From: Dothistroma septosporum
Lineage: Eukaryota > Ascomycota > Dothideomycetes > Mycosphaerellales > Mycosphaerellaceae
Direction: 5' to 3'
Length of the DNA: 64,000 nucleotides
Assembly (NCBI GenBank): GCA_002236755.2
Contig: NBZP02000005.1
Coordinates: forward strand, 620,001 to 684,000
The position numbers and the translations under genes are program-made. The notes beneath the pieces were generated by a model that did no database searches, was not told where the DNA came from, and worked only from the letters and a program-made list of their open reading frames with translations. Below are positions 11,301 through 21,357 of this stretch, piece by piece (position 1 is the stretch's first letter; the number at the start of each line of letters is the position of its first letter).

Positions 11301-11653
11301 ACTCGATCGCCGACCGGCTCGGCCTTCCTCACTGGCAGGATGCGCAACACGATCCGCACGACTTCGCGATTGAAGTCCTCCTCTTCGAACTCGTCATTCC
11401 GCTTGCCCTTCTTCGTGCTGGTCGGTTCGTAGCAACACGTCTCCTGGATCTTCCGTAGCGTGATGATGGCCTTTCTGTGTCCAGCTGTCGACTTCTGCGC
11501 GTCCGCAAATACGCCGCATATCGCGTGTCTCAATGTTGTATCCTCGCCCTCGTCTGGCAGCTCTGCAACCGGCGAACTGTTGCGGGCAGATCGCAAGCTT
11601 TTCGCTGATGTCGTCTTACGAGCAGTACGGCCACTGGCGACTCGTCCCGGCAT
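8381..11653 (-). CDS. YCG1: Condensin complex subunit 3 (CAP-G / Ycg1)
   Basis: A single-exon frame of 1090 aa counted from ATG 11653 (MPGRVASGRTARK). An upstream in-frame extension to 11848 has no Kozak-like start and looks like leader. The protein is built of HEAT-type helical repeats: RKIQETCC, PVRKAEPVGDRVIRFLGTFL, IRFRATQIMSHVINSL, APVRLQAVYGLGRL, AEVRRNLLLNLPL, NVRKATAQLF. It continues into the Cnd3 C-terminal domain (APIRERGLLCLGLCCLLGK, GHPELQAIALQIITDILI). Acidic spacers interrupt the repeats at about residues 245-260 and 590-640, and the tail is acidic (DDGDTEMMDADD). With the kleisin Brn1, Ycg1 forms the DNA-gripping subcomplex of condensin and is needed for mitotic chromosome compaction and rDNA segregation. 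It shares a 228-bp spacer with the divergent cysteine synthase gene. Confidence 0.93.
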   Translation of the reverse strand: MPGRVASGRTARKTTSAKSLRSARNSSPVAELPDEGEDTTLRHAICGVFADAQKSTAGHRKAIITLRKIQETCCYEPTSTKKGKRNDEFEEEDFNREVVRIVLRILPVRKAEPVGDRVIRFLGTFLSVASGKDNEIYEASGEVEEDTLPETPTSRLTTQILSELLRMIQAKDKTIRFRATQIMSHVINSLDTLDDSLFHRLRFALLKRIHDKEAPVRLQAVYGLGRLAAEVDDDEEEGSDSDDDVRGGVLNKLLQVLQNDPSAEVRRNLLLNLPLTKEVLPYLLERARDADATTRRALYGRLLPALGDFRHLSMTHREKLLRWGLRDRDENVRKATAQLFSQRWIEDCAALPAAQVEEGVEADKQKVAVPSLDALLELLERIDLVNSGREGGIALIAMHEFWSGRPDYLDYVSFPDEFWEDLSPELAFVARTFNDFCRTATKEDYVGPKSLEVLVDDKLPEVTRFGFLLQREIQKLVEATMLSHEAGEDDADAQQDVDYREFVVEQMLHTALTFDYSDEVGRQKMFDLTRRALGQPDLPEEVTRLLVEVLRLVCGENAKGEREFCGVVLEAIAEVHDTIMGDDETEGDSSTVDSFHSATEQVDGDDDDTAVAAQKNSKKKAQKETDPEAAAEKAIKEIMVNMKCLHIALCMLQNVQCDLEENVHLVTMLNNLVVPAVRSQEAPIRERGLLCLGLCCLLGKNLAQENLTLFLHCFAKGHPELQAIALQIITDILITHPTLLSDDTTTLNDQSESQNEYMRPLVKAFKSSLKSDHPEVQATGATALAKAMLSRLITDTDLLKALVVAYFDPDNQNNPQFRQTLTYFLPVYCHSRAENAMRMVEVVIPVMQRLGQLKDLEDADVEEEPTGETMVKMAKIGEMLLDWTDPRRIFGFADATESVGKAHGANEIHFVLAENILDRLVTAGKIAKDEKKVFFSMLNKLHLPPNGADAERVKTILELATEAVETKAAPTATDRNVLTKLQNNLIKMMHDVMTDERGGGGVEETVLDTTEVDGNNVDDESVVEGDGDTTVHVRPGAADDDNVDESISQLQAELRDATLGATTTGFVPDAEGTRIGLSDDGDTEMMDADD

Positions 11654-11881
11654 GGTTTCGTTGTTCTCTCGCGATGTTGTCGTTGGTGCATTGCAGTGGG
11701 AGAGGGAATCGACAGCGGGCGTTGCTAAAGTGGCTGCAGCTGTCAACAAACAACGCGGAACTCCAACCGCGATCCCTGTCACCCACCTGCAGTCTCGTCT
11801 CCGATACCGAAAGTCTATCGCCGCCGCAAGCTCTTTCACGCACTGCATTCTCTTGCGTCACTGTCACAGCTGCCTTCAATC
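11654..11881. promoter_or_regulatory. Bidirectional promoter, YCG1 / cysteine synthase
   Basis: Only 228 bp separate the two start codons, so both promoters and 5' leaders must share this segment. No clear TATA box is visible. Confidence 0.4.
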
Positions 11882-13097
11882 ATGTTCGCAAGGACAGCTC
11901 TGCGGGCAGTCACCAAGCCAGCAGCATTCACTTCAATTCGTCAGGCGTCAGCGCTGGCCGGCAACATCGAAGCGATGAATCCGCGAGGCATTGAGATCAG
12001 CAGTGCGCAGAGAATAGCGGAGAATGGCTTTATCTCTGGTGAGTCTTGACTGTCGTCAGCATGCAAGTATAGAGCATTGACTGATTGCCAGCATCTCAGC
12101 AATCGGCAACACTCCTCTCATCCGAATGAAGAAGCTGTCCGAACAGACTGGCTGTGATATCCTGGGCAAAGCAGAGTTCCAGAACCCAGGAGGATCAGTG
12201 AAGGACAGAGCCGCACTCTATGTCGTTCAAGATGCCGAGGAGAAGGGTCTGATCAAGCCAGGCGGTACCGTCGTGGAAGGCACAGCTGGAAATACTGGCA
12301 TTGGTCTCGCACACGTCTGCAGAAGCAAGGGTTACAAGCTGGTCATCTACATGCCAAATACACAATCGCAAGGCAAGATCGATCTGTTGAGACTGCTCGG
12401 CGCAGAGGTATACCCCGTGCCAGCTGTTGCATTCGAGAACCCGGACAATTACAACTGGCAAGCAAAGCGGCACGCCGAAAGCTTGGAGAACGCAGTGTGG
12501 ACGAACCAGTTTGACAACACCGCCAATCGACAGGCACATATCGAAACCACTGGACCGGAGATCTGGGCGCAGACGCAAGGCAAGATTGACGCTTTCACTT
12601 GCGCTTCGGGTACGGCAGGAACAATCGCTGGCTGCACCAGATACCTCAAGGAAGTGTCGAATGGCAAAGTCAAGTGCTACGTTGCTGATCCTCCTGGCTC
12701 CGTTATCTACACGTACGTTTCATCTGGCGGCAAGCTTGTTGAACGGAAAGGGTCGTCCATTACCGAAGGTATTGGTCAAGGACGCATCACAGACAACTTG
12801 AAGCCAGACATTGATCTACTCGACGGCGCACTGCACATTGCGGATGAGAAGAGCATTGAGATGGTCTACAGATGTTTGGACGAGGAGGGTCTGTACCTTG
12901 GCGCGTCATCATGTCTGAATGTGGCAGCCGCAAGAGATCTTGCTGAGAAACTTGGCCCAGGTCACACGATTGTCACAATCCTCTGCGATGGTGCCTACAG
13001 ATATGCCGACCGGCTGTTCTCGAGAAAATGGCTGGAGAGCAAGGGTTTACTCAACGCTGTGCCGGAGCATTTACATAAGTACATCGTGCTTGAGTAA
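11882..13097 (+). CDS. Mitochondrial-type cysteine synthase (O-acetylserine sulfhydrylase)
   Basis: Exons are 11882-12038 and 12100-13097 (384 aa). The intron starts GTGAGT, carries a branch sequence TTGACTGATT and ends CTCAG. The N-terminus (MFARTALRAVTKPAAFTSIRQ) is basic and free of acidic residues, typical of a mitochondrial presequence. The mature part is a fold-type II PLP enzyme: GNTPLIRM, NPGGSVKDRA with the PLP lysine at about Lys87, the phosphate/substrate loop GTAGNTG, ASGTAGTIAG (phosphate-binding glycine loop), and GASSCLNVAAA near the end. It should make cysteine from O-acetylserine and sulfide. The C-terminal block (LFSRKWLESKGL) fits the fungal group of YGR012W-type cysteine synthases, some of which have been reported to be poorly active or to have other roles. 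Substrate is inferred from family only. Confidence 0.92.
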
Positions 13098-13357
13098 AGG
13101 AGTGTACATCATAATCCCATAGACTTTTGAACCACGGTCCAGGCTACCTCCCTGAGCTCTCCTCCCGAGGACGCCTCCGAGATGCCAGCAACACCTTCGG
13201 CAGCACAATCGAGCATTACAGAGTCGAGAACGCAGGAGGGTTATCTATCTCCCCAGCTTGACTTCAGCCAGAGCCAAGTATGTGGAGTGTACCTATCGAG
13301 GCGATTGCTTCGACAAGACCAGGTGACACTATCCCCACGAAATAACGCTCGGGCGTG

Positions 13358-13630
13358 TCAATACTCTGTGGTCAGTAGCTTAATCTGTTTCCAACCCTCG
13401 AAGGACCGAGGAACGCGAAGAACGTGCACCTCCGAGGGGTATTCAAGAGCATCTCAAGAGCTGGAACGTCGCGTACCATGCCCGATCAACGCACTGGCAG
13501 CGCGCCATATTAGCGGCTGACTCGATCTCCAATTGTCCTTGCTCATTATTTGAGCCCAGTCGAGTATAACGTGTTTCAGAGGTTCCGGCGTGACGAATCC
13601 TCGTGCGGCGGCAGTATCTTCTTGGGACAT
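13358..13630 (-). CDS. Possible small gene, about 53 aa
   Basis: ATG 13630 lies behind an A/C-rich leader (CACCAAATCTTCAACCACCA) typical of fungal 5' UTRs. The frame reads as a plausible amphipathic peptide (FVTPEPLKHVILDWAQIM, WRSSQPLIWRAASALI). A donor (CATG|GTACGC) at 13477/13476 pairs with an acceptor that has a strong branch (GCTACTGACCACAG) before 13365. Splicing adds only Glu-Tyr and a stop (8-nt exon). Reading exon 2 in another phase would give a longer open segment, so the 3' structure is unsure. Without splicing, the frame ends at 13454. No family recognised. Confidence 0.33.
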
Positions 13631-14436
13631 CTCTTTGATGGTGGTTGAAGATTTGGTGGGCGTCGTCAAGTCAATTGATCAACCGGGGGTCGTGGTCCAA
13701 GATGGCCGATCTTCCGAACGGCATACACTCGGCTAAAGCAGCGCTCTCAATGACTAGCGCTTTCGAAGAAGAAGTCGTTGCAGGAATTAAGGCTGCAGCA
13801 TAGTCCTCGATCATTATTTCGTGGTCCTCATTGTGGCCTGCTCTTACTCCCGCTGCATGGCGCCAGGCTGGTCGACCTATTCAGACTTCATCACCTCCGA
13901 GGTCTGCGTCAAACGACGTCCCCTGGGGTTTCCATCTAAATGGGTGTCGATTCGGGATGCCGGACGAGACATCGGGGCCGATATCGAGATCTCACAGACA
14001 CGCGGAACGGCATACACTTGAGAAGTTTATCTGGACGGGTCGATCATCCATCGACGCTGAAGACGTTGAAGACGCTGAAGACGTTGAAGACGCTGAAGGA
14101 GTGCTGTGTTGTCAGGTACTGAGGCTGTCGAAGAAAGTAGAGGTAGACACTGGCGTCGGCCCCGACCCAAACTGCAAGACCCGAGGCCCGAGCCAATCGT
14201 TACTTATTGAAGGAATGTCAAACATCGTCACTAACCACAATACCCTTGCACCTACATGCATGATGTTCGCGGTACGGCAATACAAGTGTCTATAAAGTGC
14301 CAAGGTCTGCCATGGAGGTCCAAAGGCTATCACCGCAAGGACTCCTCACGAGGCGAAGACGGAGGGCTATCCTTATTTTACTCTAACTGTTCCTAGTGGA
14401 TAGAAACCATACTGTCTCACGACGTATTCAACCCGA
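13631..14436. other. Spacer, gene-poor
   Basis: About 800 bp ahead of the FAD monooxygenase. A plus-strand frame (13831-14295) spans most of it, but its composition looks random apart from the short tandem repeat at 14053-14097. No gene is supported. Confidence 0.3.
14053..14097 (+). repeat. Five tandem copies of a 9-bp unit
   Basis: GACGCTGAA and GACGTTGAA alternate for five units (45 bp), with C/T alternation at the fifth base, so it can also be read as an 18-bp unit. It would encode Asp/Val-Glu-Asp-Ala repeats if translated. Confidence 0.85.
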
Positions 14437-15735
14437 ATGGCCCCTTTCAACATCCTGATTAATGGCTGCAGCGTCGCTGGACCTGCACTGGCCATATTCC
14501 TCCTCATGACCCCATTACCAGCAGACCAGAGGCCGCGCATCACAATCCTTGAGCGATCACCAGCTCTCAGAACAAACGGCCAGAATGTCGATATTCGAGG
14601 TACTGGAGTCACCATCATTCGCAAGCTAGGCCTGGAGCCTGTGATTCGTGCTTCTTCCACAGGAGAGGAAGGTGTGCAATGGGTGGATGGAAAGAACCAG
14701 GTCTGGGCGTGTTTCGCCGTAGATAAGAGCGGCAAAACGCAAGGGCCCACTGCCGACATCGAAATCATGAGAGGACGACTTGCGGAGATCATGTACGACC
14801 GTAGTAAGCAGCAAAGCGCAGAGGTTCAACAGAGCGGCGGAGCAGGGATCCAGTACATCTTCGGAGACTACCTGGACTCCATCGATCAGCATGGCGATAG
14901 AGTTAACGTACACTTCGCCAAGTCTGACGAGCACCGCAGCTACGATCTAGTGGTCGGTGCAGATGGCCTTCAAAGCTCCACGAGGAAATTGATGTGGGGG
15001 GCTGATGGCGAAAGTGACCGCATGAAACAGCTCGATGCTTTTGGTGCATTCTTCAGTATGCCTCCGGGTGAGACCGATACGATGTGGCGTCGCTGGTATC
15101 ATGCACCAGGACGACGTGGAATCATGGTTCGTCCTGACAAGCACAGAGGCAAATCCACCGTTCTGATGACGATCGTCAATGACAAGGACGAGAGACTGAG
15201 CGAAGTCTCACGCCAAGGCTCGTTCGCACAGAAAGCCTTGATGAAAGAGTATTTTGAAGGTTGTGGATGGGAGAGCGAACGCATGCTCAAGGAAATGGAC
15301 GCCACGGATGATTTCTACTACGACATCATCGCGCAAGTACACATGCAGAAATGGAGCAAAGGCCGGGTGGTCCTTCTCGGAGACGCCGGATACTGTGCCT
15401 CGCCGTTCTCTGGCATGGGCACAACTCTGGCACTCAACGGAGCATACAATCTGGCAGGCGCTCTCGCAAAGCATCCATTCAACCACGAGGCTGCCTTTGC
15501 CGAATATGATATGACAATGCGACCTATTGTGGACAAGGCTCAAAAGCTCGTTCCTGGAATGCCTCATATCCTCCACCCTGAGACTGCGTGGGGTCTTTGG
15601 CTGACGCTTGTGATCGGTTACATACTCACCTGGACAAATCTACAAAAGCTCATCTTCATGCTCAAAGGTCCTTCCGCCAATGCGGTGCCCATGGAAGACT
15701 TTGGATTCGCCGAGGCCGTCGACACGCAGCACTAA
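14437..15735 (+). CDS. FAD-dependent aromatic-type monooxygenase (PHBH fold)
   Basis: A single-exon protein of 432 aa. The dinucleotide-binding motif is near the N-terminus (ILINGCSVAGPALAIFLL). It is a variant of GxGxxG (G-C-S-V-A-G), as is common in TetX/salicylate-hydroxylase-like fungal enzymes. Further marks are RTNGQNVDIRG, the arginine-containing RGRLAEIM, the DG motif (DLVVGADGLQSSTRK), and the GD motif (RVVLLGDAGYCASPFSGMG) that contacts the FAD ribityl chain. A hydrophobic segment near the C-terminus (LWLTLVIGYILTWTNLQKLIFML) suggests membrane anchoring. It should hydroxylate an aromatic or polyketide-like substrate with NAD(P)H and O2. It stands alone, with no polyketide synthase or transporter beside it, so a detoxification or catabolic role is as likely as secondary metabolism. 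Confidence 0.85.
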   Translation: MAPFNILINGCSVAGPALAIFLLMTPLPADQRPRITILERSPALRTNGQNVDIRGTGVTIIRKLGLEPVIRASSTGEEGVQWVDGKNQVWACFAVDKSGKTQGPTADIEIMRGRLAEIMYDRSKQQSAEVQQSGGAGIQYIFGDYLDSIDQHGDRVNVHFAKSDEHRSYDLVVGADGLQSSTRKLMWGADGESDRMKQLDAFGAFFSMPPGETDTMWRRWYHAPGRRGIMVRPDKHRGKSTVLMTIVNDKDERLSEVSRQGSFAQKALMKEYFEGCGWESERMLKEMDATDDFYYDIIAQVHMQKWSKGRVVLLGDAGYCASPFSGMGTTLALNGAYNLAGALAKHPFNHEAAFAEYDMTMRPIVDKAQKLVPGMPHILHPETAWGLWLTLVIGYILTWTNLQKLIFMLKGPSANAVPMEDFGFAEAVDTQH

Positions 15736-16315
15736 TGATTAGTGGCTCCCTGTTTGCGCCCAACGATAACGGATGTTGTCACGTTGAAGGAGACTTCCCT
15801 GTTGTGGCTCCAGCGAATTGTCAGCAGCCCGGCGGATCGAGACACCAACTTCAACAGAACTGGGCACAGCTATCCCGAAAAGTCACCTTTCCGACGTGCA
15901 GGAATCTGTAGTGCCGGCAGCTGAGAACGCTGGCACCAACGCCTCTGGAGATACGAGGTGTGCAGCTCACAGATGAGCGGCATCTCACAGAAAACCCGCT
16001 CGATGGAACCCCCTCGTTATTTCGCCGATTCAGGAAAATACCGAGTAGCTTGCCACAAATCAGCGGCACCACCGCCAACGATGTACAGAATTTTGCCAGC
16101 CAGACTGTAAGTGCTCATATCATGGCATAGCTGATAGCGGTTTTGGTAGATTGTAGTCTCCATCATTATCTATCTTGCTTGCATTACTGTACCACGCATC
16201 CTCCATCGCATTGTCTTTATAGAGCGACGAGACTGAACTCTGCTCACCTCCTCATGATAGAGTTATTGCGGAAGTCAAGGTTTTAATTCTCACAAATCAT
16301 ACGGCACTGCTACTT
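15736..16315. other. Convergent 3' spacer
   Basis: 580 bp between two converging genes. It should hold both 3' UTRs. No additional gene seen. Confidence 0.35.
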
Positions 16316-18475
16316 CTACATCTGCGGCGAGTCAATTTTTTGGATCCCCAACTCCTTGATGAAGATATCCGCTGCCTTCTCCCCAATCACGAAAGCGGTG
16401 TTGCCCGTATTAGCTCCGACATTCTCGGGTGGAATACTCAAATCAGCCAACTTCAACCCCTCCAGACCATGTACATTCAAACTGCCATCAACAACACCCT
16501 TACTCTCCCTCGGCGCCATCTTGCACGTGCCAAGACTGTGCCATGTGGTAGAGATGATCTCTCGGATCCTCTGTTCAATCGCCGCATCGTCTTCCTTCGT
16601 ATACTTGATCCGGGAGTTGTTGTCAGTATACATGGGCCCATCTGCTTTCTCAACGACAGCGGCCTCGGAGCCTTCTGGGAAGTTGGGATGGTTGCCTTTC
16701 AATTCACCCCGGAAGATGGGCATGCGCCGCCACATCTCACGCGTCACCTTGTAGGCCCAGATGTGCTTCTTCACATCATTATCGTCGGGGTCTGTTAACC
16801 AACCGGTGTCAAAGTCGACGGGGGCGTGCATGTCTGCGCCGGTGATGTGGACTGATCCGCGCGAGAAGGGGTAGCCGGTCCAGTTGGCCATAGATACGTA
16901 CTCGGCGTCGCCTGGAAGCACGGAGTGGTCGCCGTAATAGCAGGTGTAAAGGGCAAGGATCATTAAGGGCTTGTCTGGGAAAGGCTTGAAGGCGCGATCC
17001 CAAGCTTTCCTGAACTTTGGGCCAAGGGCGTCGACTTCTTCTTCTGTTGGGCGGAATTTGCCTTGGGCATCCATGCCGTTTGTGCCGAGGAGTTCGTCGC
17101 CGTGGCGGATGGCATCGTCGATGTCCCAGCGGCCATCCATAAAGCCGTTGATGCATTCTCGGGGGTTGAGGTTGGTGCGATAAGTCCAGAGAGATAGATG
17201 ATGATCTTGATAGTCTTCACCTACACCTGGAAGATCCTCAACAACAGGAATGCCGAGCTTCTCCAGCAGTTTCGCGTCACCAACGCCGGAGCGCTCGAGG
17301 ACACCTGGAGTACCGTTCGCACCGGCCGAGACGACGACAAGCTTGCGAGCCTGGACTGAACGGCGAGCTGTGTATGCCGTCGACAAGAACTCTGGGTTGG
17401 CGAGGTATTTCGGGTTCGTTTGATATTCGACACCAGTAGCTCGTTTACCGTTGAAGAGGACTTTGATAACTTGTTTCTCGACCAGAACGTGGAGGTTGGG
17501 GTAGTCGCCACTTTGAATTTTAGGGTGCAGGAAGCGATGCGCTGCGTCCTGACGGCGACCGTTGGGGCCGATGTATTTGTAGTAACGCTCGATAGCATTG
17601 TTAGAATCGAGGTTCTGGAGGTCATTGGCTTCAGGGTATCCGAGCTTTGCAGCAGCTTCGACGAAGGCGTTCTCGGCGCGAGTGCAGGTATGTGTACCCT
17701 TTGAGACGTTGATAGGGCCATCGAAGCCGTGGCGGTCCTTGTCGCCTTTGCCGTGGTAGGTTTCAAGCTATATCGTAGTCAGTGCCCGGAATATGCTGTC
17801 GATCCTCTTCGACAGGCATCGATAGGTACCTTGTTCATGAACGGCAAAATCTCGTCCGCAGACCAGCCTGGGGTCTTCCTGCCGAACACAAGAGCGTCAG
17901 TTATACTCGAGAACCACGTGGAAATGTCTTGATGATTGCTGCAGGGGCAAGATCGAGTGCGCGCATGTCGAAGCTGAACGATGCCTTCCACCCTTCTGTA
18001 CTTACCATGAATCAAAGTCGCTGCGTTGTGCCCTCGTGTAGACCATCCAGTTCATGGCTGACCCACCGCCTAGCGTACCTCCAGATGGCACGATGGGCGA
18101 CCTATCTGCCAGCTGTGGCGACTTCTTGGTCTGCCAGAACAACGTGACCCTACTTTGCGGGAAGAGGTTGCGCGGGTACAGCGCTGGGTGGACTACCTCG
18201 CGCATGCCATAGCTGTTCGGTCCTTGTTCGATGACCAGAATGACCAAGTTCTTGTCTGCTTCTGCTAGACGTCCAGCTACGACACAGCCAGCGAGTCCTC
18301 CTATTTATTTAAGAATCAGTGTGCGGTGTGCTTTCTTGCACGACTTGCGATTAGTCACATACCTCCAGCTATCTGGTGGCCGTTAGCATGGACGTTGAGT
18401 AACGAGAAGGACAATCCAACTCACAATCACATCAACCTCTTTGAGGTCTTCGGGTAGTCTCGTGTGGATAGGCAT
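16316..18475 (-). CDS. GMC oxidoreductase, alcohol-oxidase-like
   Basis: Exons are 18425-18475, 18363-18372 (10 nt), 18006-18300, 17830-17878 and 16316-17767 (1857 nt, 618 aa), all in phase with GT/AG borders. The spliced N-terminus reads VDVIIAGGGLAGCVVAGRLAE, the FAD GxGxxG motif, which straddles the 10-nt exon. Other family marks are SGGTLGGGSAMNWMVYTR (GMC signature 1), VVVSAGANGTPGVLERSGVG (signature 2), the active-site STTWHSLGTCKMAPRE with the catalytic His, and VGANTGNTAFVIGEKAADI with the second catalytic Asn. The layout and the CVVAGRLAE..LVILVIEQG stretch resemble methanol/alcohol oxidases (AOX). Such enzymes oxidise short alcohols to aldehydes with H2O2 release, usually in peroxisomes. 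The C-terminus (DSPQM) is not a classical PTS1, so location is open. Substrate is inferred. Confidence 0.9.
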
Positions 18476-19310
18476 GATGGCGATTTATCCGAAGAGCACT
18501 TTCTGCTCCTCTCCACAACCTATGATCAAGCAGCAACAATCTCGCTCACGTTGCACCAGACATTATATACATCATTCAAGTCAAACCCCGCGAGGATCAT
18601 CTGCAGGGGCTGACCCCTCATATTCACTCCTACGCTGCGTAACCCTGTCACTACGTGCTACTTCCGACCAGGACAGCGGTACAGCATGCGTTCATTTGAG
18701 TTGACCCCGCCTTCGGCATGAGGTGCAATCCTAGGATGCGAAGCGGAGCGAAATGCTGCGAACGCGGAAGCTTTGTGCGATGCTGCTGATCGTGACGATA
18801 TCGATTGTCGTGGAAGCGTCAGGTTTGCCGACCTATCGATCAAAGGCAGCGAGAGAAAAGAGTTTGGGTGTGTTCGGCCTTGCATCCTCGAAACGAGCCA
18901 CCAGCGTATGGGATGCAATGCGAGGACTGCAACGGCCGGTTCATCATGCTGACAGCAGTCAGACGAGCCTCAGATACGTTTGCCGGTATAGCCAAGTCTG
19001 CTCCGTTCACGCGATTGAGCCGCATGCGCTGTCTGCTGGAACTGGGAACGTGGGACGCGACATGTGATGCGGGGAAAAGCATGACGATCAGTGCCTCATT
19101 GGGAGTTTTGCATTGCAGCTGTGAGGCATGACGATGCTTAGAATATCCCATTGAACGTAGCAGGGGCGCTTCGAACAAGGTCGACGTGGTTTTGGTCCAA
19201 ATTTGTCCGATTTCGCTGCTCCCGGCGTCCAACTCGCCGTGTAGCTGTTCTTGAAAGAGCTCTGGCCATTATTGTTGGTGGGACATACTTCTGTGACCAG
19301 TGCCGGCATA
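18476..19310. other. Spacer upstream of the GMC gene
   Basis: 835 bp containing the GMC promoter on the left and the TRM6 3' end on the right. Overlapping short frames between 18.65 and 19.3 kb show no motif or splice support. Confidence 0.3.
18563..18569 (-). promoter_or_regulatory. TATA-box-like element
   Basis: TATATAA on the minus strand, about 88 bp upstream of the GMC start codon at 18475. Position and sequence fit a TATA box. Assignment is by consensus only. Confidence 0.4.
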
Positions 19311-21160
19311 TTACGTCTCCGTGGCCTCCTCCGCCGTATCGAACAGCGCATTGACTGGCGCTGGACTAGCTTGTGCCACTTTGTCGTCCACTTCCATTGC
19401 TTGCTTCTCGATCTTCCGTTTCTTGGATCCAAAATTACCACGAGCCTCGACACCGCCCTCAAGCGGGATCACCCTTCTGGCAGTGAAGACAAAGCCCTCA
19501 GCACCGCCTCGACTGGTCATTAGAGGATGTGTTCGACCAGGCAGGACCTGCCACTGTCGTACTCTGCTAGTCTGCACACTGGGCGCAAGCAGCAGTCTTG
19601 GATCGAGCGGGAAGTCGTCCTTGGCAGGCGTCTCACCTTTGGTGATGTGCGCGATGTATGCCGAACGCCTCTCCTTCGAGTAAAGGTCGACAATCTTGAC
19701 AAGCGGTTCGATGGTTGGGCTGTAAACGACGACGTGGCCACCTCCACGCACGAGAGGTATGGCATGTTCGAGGATTGTGACGGCGTCCATATGTGACGCG
19801 ATCACAAGACCCTCGAATCCTCCCCCGCGCGTTTCGTCAACAATGATTCTGCATCGTTCCCATCGCCGCCGCTTCTTGTAGTAAGTACCACGCTTCCCTG
19901 ACTTCCATGCCGCCAGTGTCTCGTCAGGAATGATTTCAGGCTCGATGTATGTCGGATCTTCGCCGGGTTGGAGAAGCTGCAGCCAAGAAAGTGGTTTGAG
20001 GTGAGTATGTAGAGGATGATCGGACTCCTGCATTGAGCTTGGGTTGCTGGTATCGTATCCGAAGTACTTTAGCAGGGAGAGATTGGGCTGCACTGCAGGG
20101 TGTAGCACTGTGATGGAGTTGTTTGTGGCTGGTATTGGGAAGTCCTTATGCGCTGGTCTCGTCGTCTTTTCTTCTCCATTAGTACGACTCGCCTCAGTCA
20201 TAGTGACATCTTCTGCTGGTTGGTGCGGATCCTGCTTCATGGGCGGGTGTAGCAGATTCATCCGCTCGGCCAAGGCTGCAGTCAACAGACCACCCGTGTC
20301 ATCGCAGACGAGCCATCGACCGCCGACATCTTGTCTGTTGTCTCCCAGATTCAAACCTTCTGTGCCGCTGTAGTGCGCATTGCTCCACGCTGCGACCAAC
20401 CCCAACGACTCCTCTCTAATCTCCATGATGCGTGCTGCCTCTTTCTCCAAGACATACTCGATCAAGCTCTGCAAATCCATTGGCATTGCCACGAACCTCT
20501 TCAAGTACTTCTTGTGCTTCCTGAGGGTATACTTGGCCTTCGAAAAGGCTGTCTTCTCCTCCAGTCCGGCATGGTTGGCTAGGATCCGCTCAATGACCTC
20601 TTTTGCACCTGCCGACTTCTTCAGCTCCTCTATCTCCTGGTGCGTTAGCTTTTGTCGCGTAGCATCGTCGATCGTCAGGCGATTGTTCTTCGTCAGTACA
20701 CTGCCATCGTCTGCCAGTAAATCAAAGCTCTCGGGCAGAGCATCTGTGGTTGTGGGTGTCGCTGGTTCTGCTCTTGATTCGCTCGGTGTCACAGCATCGT
20801 CGAGTCCTGCGTCTGCATTGAGTTCTGCCTGAGGAACAATCCTCAGGCGTGAGTACTGCTCGCCGTCTCGCTTCTCCAGCAGCTCGTAGGTGTGATAATA
20901 AGGACGGCCAATAAGGAGATTTGAGGGAAAAGAGCCGATCTTGCCAACGTCGATGATCCTGTGCCATTTTCAGTATCGTATACCTTGGGGTATGGCTCGC
21001 AGGACTGCATCGCATGTGTTGGGTGTGCGCTCGCTGGAGGATAATCACAGATGGGAGCGACCTACGTGTTTAGCTTGATCTCAATCAGTCGCAGTGTCTC
21101 TGTTGGGAGACGCAGAAAGAGAAATGTGTTAGGCCGAATGACCGAGTGTATGTCACTCAT
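19311..21160 (-). CDS. TRM6: tRNA (adenine-N1-58) methyltransferase non-catalytic subunit (Trm6/Gcd10)
   Basis: Exons are 21066-21160 and 19311-20958 (1743 nt, 580 aa). The 107-nt intron (GTAGGT...GGCACAG) is in phase. The protein starts MSDIHSVIRPNTFLFLRLP and passes across the junction as KLNTIIDVGKIGSFPSNLLIGRPYY, the conserved Gcd10 N-terminal beta-barrel. Then follow LTHQEIEELKK, AFSKAKYTLRKHKKYLKRF (the family hallmark) and a Rossmann-like C-terminal half (GRWLVCDDTGGLLTAALAERM, GFEGLVIASHMDAVTILEHAIPLVRGGGHVVVYSP). Trm6 pairs with catalytic Trm61 and binds tRNA to make m1A58 in the T loop, essential for stable initiator tRNA-Met. Low-complexity inserts around residues 290-330 are normal for filamentous fungi. 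It is head-to-head with MSW1 across 197 bp. Confidence 0.95.
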
Positions 21161-21357
21161 CTTTGCGATAGTATTACTGGCTATGCGCCCATAGAGATAT
21201 ACGTCCGACGGTGATGTCGAAGAAGTGCTTGTCGCGAAGAAATTGGTTCATGGTGACAGGTTTTTGTGACAGTCCGAGCTTGCAGCTGATGTGCTTGCCG
21301 AACGCCGATCTCACCGGGACAGTGGACTTCTTCTCCTGGCCATCACCATCGACATTG
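21161..21357. promoter_or_regulatory. Bidirectional promoter, TRM6 / MSW1
   Basis: 197 bp between divergent start codons of two tRNA-related genes. Both promoters must lie here. No strong TATA motif. Confidence 0.4.

Noticed and set aside
11460..11978. Plus-strand 172-aa frame across the YCG1 start
   Set aside because: Antisense to condensin and overlapping the cysteine synthase start in another frame.
14053..14097. Possible CRISPR-like array
   Set aside because: Direct 9-bp units without spacers; a simple tandem repeat in a eukaryotic genome.
13831..14295. Plus-strand 154-aa frame with Glu-Asp-Ala/Val repeats
   Set aside because: Apart from the 9-bp tandem repeat the composition is random and there is no start context or homology-like motif.
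15208..15576. Minus-strand 122-aa frame
   Set aside because: Shadow of the FAD monooxygenase.
16809..17156. Arg/Pro/His-rich minus frame
   Set aside because: Shadow of the GMC exon in another frame; its arginine richness comes from codon composition.
14437..18475. Secondary-metabolite gene cluster
   Set aside because: A monooxygenase and a GMC oxidase are adjacent, but there is no backbone synthase, transporter or regulator nearby.
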